This document shows positions 44,705 to 55,845 of a stretch of 64,000 bases of DNA, piece by piece. The stretch is taken from positions 92,055,416-92,119,415 of the forward strand of contig CM057009.1 in NCBI GenBank assembly GCA_029891345.1, given 5' to 3'. Below the pieces are notes generated by a model. The model did not search any database. It was not told the DNA's origin and saw only the letters and a program-made list of their open reading frames with translations. The first letter of the stretch is position 1. Each line of letters begins with the position of its first letter. The DNA is from Dryococelus australis. Taxonomy: Eukaryota; Arthropoda; Insecta; Phasmatodea; Phasmatidae. The translations under genes and the position numbers were made by a program.

Positions 44705-45130
44705 GGCTTTACACGATTATTTGAGTAATTTTGAAATCAACCTTTGAAAAAGTCACTGCTCCTACCTGCAGACATTTTAACGGGAAAAATGTCAGGTATG
44801 CATCCAGTAAAGTTGGTAACGATGGAAACAGAGTAGTTCTACGTCTTAACTTGTAATAAAAAGTGTTGTGTAAAAAAATCTGGGAATACTGAAATTTAAC
44901 ATTTCTTTTGCTTTCCGTTCTTTAATGCTTGAATACGTACAAAAATCAGGAAACTTGTAAAATATTTATTTTCTGATAACTTCACAGTTTTACTTGACTG
45001 GCGTACGAATAAAGTGATCCGGCCCATGGTAATGTTAATATTACATATAGTGCAAGATTACACAATCAGAATCCAAGAAGGCACTAAGCAAATAAGTTAT
45101 TTCAAAAGTACTCAGTTTACCGTGAACATA
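44705..45130 (-). mobile_element. diverged MITE, AGGCTGTTCAC family
   Basis: Left end worn (ACACGATTATTTGAGTAATT + TTGAAATCAACC), right end AAAAGTACTCAGTTTACCGT + GAACAT. The interior shares AAAGTTGGTAACGATGGAAAC and GTAGTTCTACGTCTTAAC with the family. Confidence 0.75.
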
Positions 45131-45134
45131 CATT

Positions 45135-45660
45135 CATCATCCGATCGTCATACGTCATATCATTTCTTAGACACAGAGGTTCATTAGAGTCTTTCCGTTA
45201 CCGAATATAATTATTATTAGAAAAGAAAGGAAAAAACAGCTATTAAAACATGGGAAAAAAATTGTACCACCATTACCCAAAAACTAAAGACAATATTTCA
45301 CGAAGAGTTGTAGGAAAAAAATGCAAAAAATTGTATATTTCATAAACAAATGTTTTACAACTAACCGCACATTACAAAAAGAAGATAAAATTATTTAAAA
45401 ATCAAAATAGTAAATCATGATGACAAAATTCAGTCGAGTGAATACGCCCTAGACAAATAAGATTGGCATACAATTAAGACAAATATAGATAGAAACATGA
45501 AAAACAAGACAATTAACAAACTGCACAGGTAAGTCAAGGCCCTCAACTACATGGTACATATTTTATTAAGGTTCCCATGTCCGGAAATGCCTTCTTATAC
45601 CTAAAATGTCGATTATAGTGTGCAAGGGTGGCGTCAGGTATTAAGAGAGGTGCACGTGAA
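45135..45660. other. AT-rich intergenic stretch
   Basis: No gene recognised. Confidence 0.45.
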
Positions 45661-45722
45661 GCAGTTGTGCAAAATAATGTTTATTACCAACAGAGAGATT
45701 ACAGCAACTGCTCACCATTGTC

Positions 45723-45946
45723 TTATCCGCATTCGATGCATGCTTTGCAGCGCCGCAGCATGTTGCGGAGCACATCATTGAAGATGGCCGGCGTGTTCTT
45801 GGCGGTTGCACGAATCCTGGCCTCAACTTCCTCTTTGGTATTCACAGGAGTGTCGTGCTTCAGTGTTTTTACGCGGCCCCAAAGGTAGAAATCGCAAGAC
45901 GTCAGGTCGGGGGAGCGAGTTGGCCAGACAGTGGGACCTCCTACTG
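45723..45946 (-). pseudogene. Tc1/mariner-like transposase, C-terminal fragment
   Basis: The minus strand gives an uninterrupted frame of about 74 codons: GGPTVWPTRSPDLT, CDFYLWGRVKTL, then TPVNTKEEVEARI, then NDVLRNMLRRCKACIECG and a stop. It contains the WPxRSPDLxxxDFxLWG signature with the last catalytic Asp and the usual downstream regulatory tail of the family. Because it is unbroken, it is younger than, or better conserved than, the fragment at 0.5 kb. The upstream catalytic core is absent. Confidence 0.85.
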
Positions 45947-46185
45947 TGTGTCAAATGGGGCAGTGCAAAAAACCTTTAACCTACACACTACACTTGTAAT
46001 GCCTCCGGTATATGCTGTTTCACTGCTCGGTTGTCACTGGGTCGCCGACTAACCTTGCTTGCTGGTATCGCCACGTTTTGGTATAAGGATGCATTTCCGA
46101 ACATGGGTATCTTAAAAAAAAAATGTTCTATTTCATCTCATGTACCACCACTGTTAATTTGTAACACTTATTCATTAACATCATA

Positions 46186-46211
46186 TATATATATATGTGT
46201 GTGTGTGTGTG

Positions 46212-46250
<39 letters not shown>
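46186..46250. repeat. palindromic compound microsatellite (AT)(GT)(AT)(AC)
   Basis: AT units, then about 8 GT units, then AT units, then about 13 AC units. The GT and AC arms are complementary and can fold into a hairpin. Confidence 0.9.
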
Positions 46251-46251
<1 letters not shown>

Positions 46252-46419
46252 GTGAAGCTCTGTTATGAAGTTTTTGAAGGGACTGAAAAAAAAACTTATT
46301 AATCAGGAAAAATTCTTAAAAGGTTCAAATTACACATGTGCATAAATACAAGATGCAAAATTATTCAACTTATTAAGCAGGAAAACTTCTTAAGTGGGAA
46401 CATCTTACAGGGTTTCACT
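46251..46419. mobile_element. small MITE with AGTGAARCYCTGT termini
   Basis: Left AGTGAAGCTCTGTTATGAAG + TTTTT, right on the minus strand AGTGAAACCCTGTAAGATGT + TCC. Between them a 30-bp motif (ACTTATTAATCAGG, ACTTATTAAGCAGG followed by CTTAA) occurs twice. Pogo- or mariner-type ends are possible. Class uncertain. Confidence 0.6.
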
Positions 46420-46429
46420 ATGTGTGTGT

Positions 46430-47285
46430 GTGTATATATGCCACTAACCCACTTGTCAGTTTATTTGTTACAAAAATAAATACAACACCTCAGAACTAAA
46501 ACACAACACACGCAAGAAGAAACGAGTACACAACGAAAGACACGGACAAGCATGCGGGAAATAACACAATTTATTTTAATCAGCTTCGACGATGGAGAAA
46601 GTTCAACGAATAGTTAATGTGTAGGTCATCACCTTGATGGTAAAAAGTATTTGATAACATTAACAAAAATCCTGGATAAATTTGATGGTTTTAATTTGCT
46701 CCTACATCAAGAGATCTTCCATCGCTGACTTTCTTCAATGTCCGTTTGTGAAACAATAAAGTAGTGGGATTAGAAAATGGACAGGATACATTCAGAATTT
46801 ATTATAACAGTCCCTACTTCTAAGGCTAATGTCAAATTACGGCGAAAATGCCATCCCCCCCCCCCCCAAAAAAAAAAGAAGAAGAAGTTAAGCTGTCAAA
46901 AATTTGATGATGTAAACAAACTTAATCTATTAACAAATAAATATATCTGTTTGACTATCCCATTCTTCGAAGGCACAAACAGAAAGAAGACGTAGCTTTA
47001 AATTGAAACATGATAACCTGGTGCTCGACGCAAAATGCTTTTACAAACGAACGTGGAAAGCATTCAATAACATACGTGAATAATTGGTATCAAAAAATTC
47101 AAGACAAAGATGTGGCAACAATAGGGAACATGCACATTATTTGCTGCCAATGTTTTTCAATCGTTTATGTGTGACAAATGTATTTACAAATTATCAGGAT
47201 TTATAAGTTATTTTTTAAAAAGTTATGATTGAATGAATATGTTACTTTTTAAATACCCATAAACGTACATGTCGCACCTGCTCGC
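46430..47285. other. AT-rich intergenic stretch
   Basis: Contains a C-run followed by an A-run and GAA units at 46855-46888. No gene recognised. Confidence 0.45.
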
Positions 47286-47289
47286 TCCG

Positions 47290-47297
47290 TGACGTCA
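47290..47297. promoter_or_regulatory. perfect TGACGTCA (CRE-type) palindrome
   Basis: It lies about 125-140 bp upstream of the first Cys of the THAP-like relic, mirroring the site at 20588. Functional role is inferred. Confidence 0.4.
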
Positions 47298-47339
47298 CAA
47301 GTCAGATACATCCTCTGCCGTCGCGTTTGTTTACTTCAG

Positions 47340-47600
47340 AGGCTTAAAAATAAATTGTTTGAAGTAATGGAAAGTGAAAATAAAGAGTTATGTATACCAT
47401 CATCTTCTAGATGGTTTGTTGTACGGCATTGTACTAGAACATCTTGCAAAACACAAAATACTTATTACAATTCTAAAAAAACGAAACAAAGAGGAAAAAG
47501 TGGTTTAACACAGTTAGGCGAGACGTTTAATATGTTTCACTAAAAGCAGTTCTTTCTGTGTGCGAATACCATTTTGACGTACATAATTATATTTAAGGTA
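47340..47600 (+). pseudogene. THAP-like domain relic, copy 2
   Basis: The plus strand reads SSSRWFVVRHCTRTSC (Cys-x4-Cys, codons near 47430 and 47445). About 38 codons on, after a stop at 47541-47543 and a frame change, it reads VCEYHFDVHNY (Cys-x2-His at 47561-47572). The C-x(2-4)-C-x(35-53)-C-x2-H spacing is that of the THAP C2CH zinc-binding fold, and RWxVVxxC...VCExHFD is close to THAP members I know from insects. THAP modules bind specific DNA and are found in P-element-like and other transposases and in host regulators. The stop and frameshift make it a relic. Confidence 0.6.
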
Positions 47601-47604
47601 TTTT

Positions 47605-48810
47605 TATTTTCGTATGTAATATGTAGGTTATTTAAACACTGATCTTCTGCCTTCTGTTTACATCTGGCCTAACCTTCATTATGGTAGGGCCCTACTGTAG
47701 TATTGTTTAACACACTCCGAAACGCATTTAGTAATCCGTATTTGATGAGGACGTGAACATAAATAAAATATACTAAAGTATTTCGTATTAACAAACCATA
47801 TAAATATGTTTACAGAAAATTCGGCAACACAGTGTAAACTTTCCATTTCGTAACTTGATACATTCCAAGTTACGCCTAACAAAATAAATTTGATAGGCCT
47901 ATAGATTTTGTTGAAATAATTTATTATCACTTTCTAACATTCGTTTCAAAAGCACGGCTATAATATTTAGGTGATGTTGCCTAAATCCTAATATGTAGCG
48001 ATGTAAAGCCATACATATTAGGCATTAAATTATTTGGTTGGGGTTCAGACTCCTTGCAAAAAGTTTGGTTTATATTATATGGTATTTTTCAAACATTGAA
48101 GTTTGTAATAAATTATAATTTGCTTTGATTTATATCTAGTTACCTAACGATTTAGGTTAAATAGCAACGTAATTCTTACATTCATAACAATAAAATGCGT
48201 GTTTTTAAATATGTTTATTATGGATGACGTTAAATTTATACTCTAGACATGCCCTTATCCTGTTGACCAAATTACTAAAATGGACGTTACAAAAAATTAC
48301 GAGCATAGCTCCACAAAATTAACACTAAATAGCCTTGCGCGTTTAACACAAGTGGGCTGTGTTACTTTTATTACCCCTATCCCTTAAATAAACAGAAAGT
48401 AAACAGCTTTTCAGACATAAAACAAATTCTCAAGCTTTTATTAAAGATATTCTTCGTCGTATTTAATCTCATCCCAGGCGTTGTTTCATAATATTTCCAC
48501 CTGAAGTGTACAGTTCTTAGATTTTTAAAATAAATGGTAGAAAGAGCTATCGTGGCCTCAGAATAATAAAAGGTGTGTCAAAACATAAGATACAGTAAGA
48601 TAAGCAAGCTATTGTTTTTATAATTTTTTCTTGTCCATTATTAAAGAGGCGGAACGCGGAAAACCGGTTTGCTGGCCGGCAGAGCGATGTTTTGCCCATC
48701 ACTGGACCCGCCTCTGGTCCATAACTCGAACTGCATCGGGCAGTGACTTCAGGATGCTCGGAAATTCCCCTTACAATATCCTAGGACTAGTAGAGGCAAC
48801 TTAGTAGATG
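47605..48810. other. AT-rich intergenic stretch
   Basis: The minus-strand frame at 47679-47930 is AT-rich with no known domain. A GC-richer patch at 48650-48760 has no assigned identity. Confidence 0.45.
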
Positions 48811-48819
48811 ATATTTTGA

Positions 48820-49234
48820 ATAGGAACCAATGTCCGGAAACATACCGTTTCCGTGCTACAACCATTTCAAATCAGGTGTTTTACACATTACCGTCCAGAA
48901 TGCATGCCCACATATTAGATAGAAAAACTGTGCTGGAACCCCTGGACATGCGTGGTATTAGGGTTTTCATCACCCAACCATGGCTGTTTCGAGAATAGAG
49001 AACACTGTTCCTAGTGAATTTACATTCATCTGTGAATAAAACGCGACGTGGGAACGGGCTCGTCGGTGCAGCGGTGCAGGAACCACGTGCAGAAGTCAAC
49101 ACGTGGTCCAAAATCGACTGTACCCTATGGAGGTGGTAAGGACTTTCAAATTTTGTTTCAGAGTTGAAAACCCGCTGTCGGACATATTTTTTTGAACGTG
49201 TTATGGTCATTTTCATATACAGTGAAACACCCAC
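48820..49234 (-). pseudogene. Tc1/mariner-like transposase, linker and early DDE fragment
   Basis: The minus strand reads PYHLHRVQS, then after a frame change VDFCTWFLHRC, then RRVLFTDECKFTRNSVLYSR, then NSHGWV and FLSNMWACILDGNV. This is the conserved PYHxxRVQ...FPxRVLFTDEAxF...NxRNSHxWxxExP...VNVWAGI series. The Asp of FTDE is the first catalytic residue. A 48820-48860 segment (AGGAACCAATGTCCGGAAAC) is shared with the inverted piece at about 0.85-0.9 kb. Helix-turn-helix and C-terminal parts are missing, and at least one frameshift is present. Confidence 0.82.
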
Positions 49235-49239
49235 ATAGC

Positions 49240-51215
49240 GAAAGCAAACTTGTTTTGTTACCCCTTTTTATAAAGAGAAGACTTTAAAAAAACTTGCAAA
49301 TTTATGGGAACATTCATTAATTCACGGAGATTTGTGTGAAATTTGTGGAAAGATTGTCATTGAAAAAAAAAACGAAGATTCTGTAATTTATCACAAATGT
49401 CTGGATAATTTATATAACCGGTAGCATCCGTAATTTTACGGATATTTTTTTCTAACAGTGTGGCGTGCTATAATTTGGACCTTCTGTGACCTTAGTTTCG
49501 CTCTCTGAAATTTCTAAAGCTAAAAATTGTTTTATGAATATTAAAACGTGGTTTAGAATCACAGAAATCAAGCATGGCACGCCACAACACAGTAAGCTCA
49601 CTGCCGTCGCCTTCATTGCAATTTTGTTGTTCTTGTGAACGCCTTCAATATTTTAATTTCAAACTTGAAAACCGATGATGTTGATACGTAACTCAAAAAA
49701 AAAAAAAATCTTCAAACAAATAAGTTTTGACATGCGATGTAATCCTACTGTCGCTTTGAAGATCACGAATCTACGATGAGACACGTTCTTAACTTTGCAA
49801 CTTTAAACCTCTTATTTCAGGTTCCAAACCAATGGGAATTCAAGTAGTCAAGTACCATATCTGTATCTACTCGTAGCAGATTACCCGACTGTGTTCACCA
49901 AGTGGCCTTCCATTTTAGTGCTGCGTGATTGCAACGTGCCGGGGCCATCCGCCGGCGTATGACAAGTGACGTCAAACCAGGGAGAGAGAGCGTTCTGCAA
50001 TCAAGTGACAGCAGCCACGAAAGTTGCTATTTTAAAACTAAAACAACTTTGTCAAAACCGATTTTTTAACAACAAATGGCACATGTTTATTTCCATACGC
50101 ATACAAAAAATTTGTTCGTGTAATTCCAAATATATTATTTGTGAAATTTGCACGTTGCCTATTAAAGAACTTAAATACATTAGATAAAGTCGAAGCACGA
50201 GGTATATTTGACTGTTAATGGTTCCAAACAAATTATGTAAAAATACAAAAGCAGCAAAGATCTAGCATTTTTTACTAGCAACAAATGCTAGAGCTCAGTA
50301 TCATCGAAAAAGATACGAAACTGCGGTTTGTTCGCAAATAAAATTCGGTAATCCCTATGTTTAGAACGGAGAATAATAAATAAACAGTAGCAGCGAAATA
50401 TCTAATGAAAAATAACACACCATAGATGCATAAACTTTATTTATTTACAAAATAGAAGAAATCAGTAATTATTCAGTTGAAGTATTTCAGTGTTTAAATA
50501 TAATTAATTTATCTTTATTAATAACCTGGCGATGATTGAAAACAAAACTGCTTAGCAAGAAATCGCATATTTTTTAACACCAAACAACAAAATAGAACGA
50601 AATTGTTTTAAAATTTTAAGGGATTTGCGGGACGACATTTGTTGTTTGTACTCATTGCCCAGACCGTTGGTTTTTTTTATTTATTTCCCCATCATTCTTA
50701 CCTGTATTCTGTAGCTCAAAACTAGGTTTGGTCAACATACTGTAAACGTATATTTTTATCCCAAATCTTTATGGCTGTGCGATGTTGATATTATTGATAA
50801 TTGTATAGTTGCAGTTATGCAGTGTGACTTAAGGAAAAGTAATGAGAAAACTACGTTACACTTTACTTCAGTGTACAATTATAGGAAACTATAGTATGAA
50901 CACAAATACAACTTGATAACACATTTTAACTGTGTACCTATTAGTAGTGCGTTCTTGAGTTTTCTTGTAGTTGCTAGGAAAAGTTTTGTGTAGTATAATT
51001 TCTAGAGAACACTAGCCAAGACTCTAGTGGTACAAAACTTAAATAGTAGAAGCAAATACGAGTAATTTGTACTCTGCATATTGAACCATTAACTACTATT
51101 TTCTGGAGAATTTAATCTGCATGTTAAGGGGAGACGTATACAGTTTTTATAAAAGTCACTTCACATCGCCGAACCTAAAATTAAAATATTGATTAAGTAT
51201 TATCTTAACCTATCA
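49240..51215. other. AT-rich intergenic stretch
   Basis: Contains a TGACGTCA octamer at 49967-49974 and small open frames (49966-50187) without known domains. No repeat boundary recognised. Confidence 0.45.
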
Positions 51216-51224
51216 TAATTATAT

Positions 51225-51468
51225 TATAAATGCTGAAGTTTGTATGTTTGTTTCTTACTCAATCACGTCATAATGGCTTGACGGATTTGGATGAAATTTG
51301 TTACAGGTGTAGATTATATTGCGGATTATCACATAAGGTACTTTTCATCCCGGAAAAACGAACACTTTCTTATGATATATATAAAATATGCCACCAATCA
51401 TTTGAGTATGCGCTAGTTGGTCTGTTTTTTATATTTCGCACGCGGGTGGAGCCGTGGGTAACAGTTAG
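51225..51468 (+). mobile_element. Helitron-like non-autonomous element (3' terminal part)
   Basis: It carries words I know from insect Helitron-type repeats in order: TATAAATGCTGAAGTTTGTA, GACGGATTTGGATGAAATTT, CTTTTCATCCCGGAAAA, then the 3' end ACGCGGGTGGAGCCGTGGGT + AACAGTTAG|T. The last part is close to the hairpin (GCGGG/CCGTGGG-like) followed by CTAG|T expected of Helitrons. The element has no duplication, as expected. The frame at 51230-51484 is a shadow. Confidence 0.6.
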
Positions 51469-52041
51469 TAATACAACAATATAATTTAGAGAAGTCTGGC
51501 GCAAGGGAATGAGTAGTAGGCACCAGCCGCCGGTCGGCCGCCGTGTTGTGACTTCATCCTACCGCCATCTTGGATCTGGCTGACCTCGACCTTTGACCTC
51601 GAACCCAAGATCATGACCTTGAAAACTGCGAAAAAGAAAAAAAAATCGAAAAATTAAAAAAAAAATCCTTAAAAATCTATAAATTATTATTTGAAAAATT
51701 ATTTTGAATTATTAAAAATTATTTTGAAAAAATCCAAATTTCGAATGTTTGGGTATAGAGGGGACTCGGGGAAGGAGCCATGCGCCGTCCATGCTCTGTC
51801 ATTCTGGTAATCCAACTGCCATATTGAATTTAGATGACCTCAACCTTGACCTCTGACACTGACCTTCACCCCGTGCCCATGACCTTAAATTACCATACAA
51901 CCAAAATATAAAAAAATGCAGGAAAATTACAAAAGCCCCCAAAAAATATAAAAAATGTAAACAAAAATTTTAAAAATTAAAAAATTGTATAAAGGGGTAC
52001 GTGTAGGTAAGTCTGAGGTTCGATGACAGGAAGATCAACTA

Positions 52042-52462
52042 TAAGCTGTTCACGATAAAGTGGGCACTTTTGAAAGCCCTGCTTAAGATCTACTTGTATG
52101 CATGCCGTGAATTCTTCTGCCTATGTAAAATTAACATTGCCATTGGCACCTTCACTTTATTCATGCGTCGGCCAAGTGAAAGAGTGAAATTATTAGAAAA
52201 ATAAATAATTTACAAATCTGCTGATTTTTTACTTCGATGCATAAGAAAAAACAGAAAGCAAAAGAAAAAATTTAATTTGTACAAATGGCTACCCAACATT
52301 TTTTATTCGACTTTAAGATATGGAACTACGTTCGCTCCATCGTTACTAACGTTACTGGGCGCAAGTCAGCCAGCATGCCCGTAAAAATATATGCAGGTAG
52401 GAGCAGAAGCTTTTTTTCCTAAGGTTGATGTCAAAAATGCTCACTTTATTGTGAACGGCCTT
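52042..52462 (+). mobile_element. MITE, AGGCTGTTCAC family, nested in the left arm of element C
   Basis: Left TAAGCTGTTCACGATAAAGT + GGGCACTTTTGAAAGCCCTG, right ATGCTCACTTTATTGTGAAC + GGCC. Interior as in 10572-10989. It is absent from the matching place of the right arm. Confidence 0.9.
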
Positions 52463-52669
52463 TAAACTCCCGACACTACCGTCCCTCGCCAGGTTGATCG
52501 GTGTCCATCTCGTCACCCATGTAAAACGTCGGTGACCTTAACCCGATTACTGCAACCTTGAATGACCTTGAACACGAAAAATTACCAGAATAAATAAATT
52601 ATAGAATCCGAAAAAAAATAAATAAAAAAATTCCAGAAAATTCCCCCAAAAAATTTTCCATACTTCACT

Positions 52670-53045
52670 TAATACTGAAGACTCAAAAGCCAAGATCCAA
52701 GACTCAAGACCCGTGACCCAAGACTCGTTACCCTTGACCAAAGACTAAAACCTCTTGACCCAAGACTCCAGACCCAAACCCAAGACTCAAGACCCAAGAT
52801 TCAAGACACAAAACTCAAGACTCAAGACACAAAACTCAAAATTCAAGACCCAAGATTCAAAACCCAAGAGACAAGTTTCAAGACACTTGTCCCAAGACCC
52901 AAGATCCAAGACCCAATTCCCAAGACTGAAGACACTTTACCAAAGACCCAAGACTCAAGACCCTTGTCTCAAAACTCAAGACCCTAGACTCAAGACTTAT
53001 TACTCAAGACTCAAGACTCAAAACCCTTGACCCAATACTCTTGAC
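52670..53045 (+). repeat. minisatellite of CAAGACTCAAGACCC-like units, left arm
   Basis: Short units built on CAAGACTC / CAAGACCC repeat with variation. The 91-codon frame at 52755-53030 (KTQDPRL-like repeats) is a translation of the array and not a gene. Confidence 0.9.
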
Positions 53046-54109
53046 CATTAAAATTAACCCCCCCCCCCCAAAAAAAAAAAACTATGATGTCTAAATATTC
53101 CCAAGAAATTCCTAAAAACCCCAAAAACCTTAAAAAAATTATTAAATTGTTTTTATTAAAATTGTGTTTTAAAAAATTTACATTTCGATAGGACCCTCCA
53201 CCACCACTTTGACAATTATATTATTCGTTATTTAATCGATCAATTACTTGACTTCGCTAATTAGTCGGCAGGCTCCCACCCTCCTAACCACTACTTATCC
53301 CATTAGATGCAATTATCTTGGTTTTTTCGTTTGTTATTTGTTTGCATTTTAACACCTAGGAAGCGCTATTTTCACGAATTATCCACCTGACGAGCTGGTG
53401 ATTTAGCCACCAGGTAGAGTCATATTTGTTTATGTTTTTAAAGTATAGGTGGTGCTGTAGGTGCCCTCCATATTGTATTCTATTTTTAACCCATAGGGGG
53501 AGTGAATTTATCGTTTTCAACAATAGGCGAGCTGCCAATTTTTGCTGCCAGGCGAGCTGTCGCCACTCATTTTTATAGGCAAAGGAAAATCTGTAATTTT
53601 CATCCTATTAAAATTTTTTTTTCCAATTAGAAGTATACCTACATGCACGATGCGGAACTTTGACCACCTGAACAATTGATTATATCTTTAACATTTATTT
53701 AAAAAAATTTAATTGTTCAATTATAAAAACTATTTATTTTATTATATAATCGTACTTATAACGACAATGGTAACTCATACAATACCTTTTTAATAAATTT
53801 ATTTTATTTCTCTACCTTTTAAATTTTTTTCTGGCAAATTAGGTAAACATAAAATAACACACAATTTTATTCACAGGCATTTTTTATTCACTTCATTTAA
53901 TACAGTCCTTCATGCCCTCGAAAAAATGTTACAATATTCTTCGACATACATGCATCTCAATATATGCAGTTTTTGTTGTAGGTTACAGTCTTCTATCCAT
54001 AGCGCTATTTGCACTTGTGTTGTCCTTGTGCGAAAATATAGTGATATTTATTTCATTGACACACTGTGCAGTGCAGGTAACTACACATTTGAGGACATGT
54101 ACCGAAGTC

Positions 54110-54245
54110 ACAAGAGACCTGCTTCCTGCAACCCTAGTACCGAGGTACTGATAAGAAAAGAACTTCACTTTTACAGGTCTTTGCATGTCTAAATAAATGG
54201 CCGGTACAGCTGACCTGCTTACCGCACCTGTCACAAAAATATGAC
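54110..54245 (-). other. zinc-finger-like coding segment, left arm of palindrome C
   Basis: On the minus strand the codons read SYFCDRCGKQVSCTGHLFRH + AKTCKSEVLF. This gives Cys-x2-Cys-x12-His-x5-Cys (CDRC...H...C, with RHAKTC at the end), a C2HC variant of the C2H2 finger pattern. The matching right-arm copy (54387-54490) reads in the opposite genomic direction. Whether it was ever expressed is unknown. It may be part of an exon of a parent transposon. Confidence 0.5.
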
Positions 54246-54386
54246 ACGTGACAGGGATTCTTGGCACAGTGAAGGCTTTTATAGCACCGTATACCGTAGC
54301 AGTGTCACTTTGGGACAAAGGCATTTGCTTTCGGCTACGGTGTACGGCGCCAAGAAAGCTTTCATTGTGCCAAGAATCCCTGTCGT

Positions 54387-54638
54387 ATGTCATATTTGTG
54401 TGACAGATGTGGTAAGCAGTTAAGCCGTACTGTCCATTTACTTAGACATGCAAAGACCTGTAAAGGTGAAGTGCTTTTCTCATCAACATCTCGCTACCAA
54501 GTTTGCTGCAAGCAGGTCTCTTGTGTCTTCGGTACATGTCCTCAAAAGTGTAGTTACCTTCATAACCTGCCCTGCGCAGTGTGTCGGTGTAATAAATGTC
54601 ACGATATTATTGCTCAAGGACAACAAAAGTGTGAATAG
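54387..54638 (+). CDS. zinc-finger-like ORF, right arm of palindrome C
   Basis: The 83-codon frame starts MSYLCDRCGKQLSRTVHLLRH and continues AKTCKG. Residues 5-8 (C-x2-C) and the later His and Cys (H...RHAKTC) fit a C2H2/C2HC finger of about 22 residues. After it come further Cys pairs (CCKQVSC, CAVCRCNKC) without a pattern I can name. C2H2-type fingers normally bind nucleic acid in the nucleus. The same peptide, changed at several positions, is encoded on the opposite strand of the left arm. The frame begins about 50 bp from the central spacer. It could be an exon captured by a transposon, or half of a transposase gene lost by arm duplication. Expression is not supported by any visible promoter. 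Confidence 0.4.
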   Translation: MSYLCDRCGKQLSRTVHLLRHAKTCKGEVLFSSTSRYQVCCKQVSCVFGTCPQKCSYLHNLPCAVCRCNKCHDIIAQGQQKCE

Positions 54639-55569
54639 CGAGATACATAAAACACTCTAACCTACAACAAAACAGCATATATTGAGAAGTATATATATCG
54701 AAGAATATTGTAATATTTTTGAGGACATGAAGGACTGTATTAAATTAATTGAATAAAAAAATGCCTGTGTATAAAATTGTGTTTTATTTTATGTTTACCT
54801 AATTTGCCAGAGTGATATTAAAATTTAAACGGCAAAGAAATAAAATGAATGTATTAAAAAGTATTGTATAACGTAACTTGTACTATATGCAGGATTATAT
54901 GATTAAATAAAAATACTTTTTAAAATATTTTAATAAAATTTATAGATATAATAAATTATACAGCTAGTCAAAGTCCCGCATCATGCATGTAGGTATATTG
55001 CTAATTGAAAACAATTAATACGATGAAAATTACCGGTTTTCCTATTCCTATAAAAAAATATGAGTGTCGACAGCTCGCCTGGCGGCTCAATCAGCAACTC
55101 GCCTGGTGTTGAAATCGAGAAATGAACTCCGCCTATGTGCTAAAAATAGAATTCAATATGGAAGGCAGCGACATCACCACCTATTCTTTAAAAACCTAAA
55201 CAAATATGGTTGCCACTTGGTGACTAAATCACCAGCTCGTCTAATGGGTATATCGTTGAAAATACCGTAACCCAGGTGTTGAAAATTAAAACAAATGGCA
55301 AACGAAAAAAAAAAAAACCAAGATTCTTGCATGCGATGGAATGAGTGACGGTGAGGGGGGTGGGGGTCTGCCGACTAATTAGTACAGGCAAGTAATTGAT
55401 AGATCAAATAACCAATAAAAATGAGTAAGTTTGGTGTTGGAGGGACCTCTGGAAATGTGAGTGTTTTAAATAAAGTTTTTAATTATAATTTTTAAATAAA
55501 TTGATTTAACATTTTATTTAATTTTTAGGATTTTTTTTAATTTGTGGGAATTATTTTGGGTTAAAGGTT

Positions 55570-55845
55570 AATGGTAAAGGGTATTGGGTAAAGGGTCTTA
55601 AGATTTGAAACTTAGTTCTTGAGTCAAGGATCTTTAAGTCAAGAGTCTTGAGTCCAGGGTCTTGAGTCAAGGGTCTTGAGTCTTGGTTATTGTGTCAATG
55701 GTCTTAAGTCTTGGGTTTTTGGTATTGTATCAAGGTTCTTGAGTCTTGGGACTTGGGTCTATAGTCTTCAGTCTTTTTACTTGAGTCTTGGGTTTTGAGT
55801 GTTGGATGTTGGGTCATGGGTCTTGAGTAAAGTGTCAACGGTTTT
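55570..55845 (-). repeat. minisatellite of GAGTCTTGGGTCTT-like units, right arm
   Basis: The inverted counterpart of 52670-53045. The unit is GAGTC(T/A)TGGGTCTT with many variants. The arrays face each other across the palindrome centre. Confidence 0.88.

Noticed and set aside
52755-53030. 91-codon frame with KTQDPRL-like repeats
   Set aside because: It is a direct translation of the CAAGACTC minisatellite. The same DNA is open in several frames.
53356-55270. Similar peptides KNRIQYG...KN(I/L)NKY on opposite strands
   Set aside because: Their resemblance follows from the palindrome. There is no known domain and no start or splice support.
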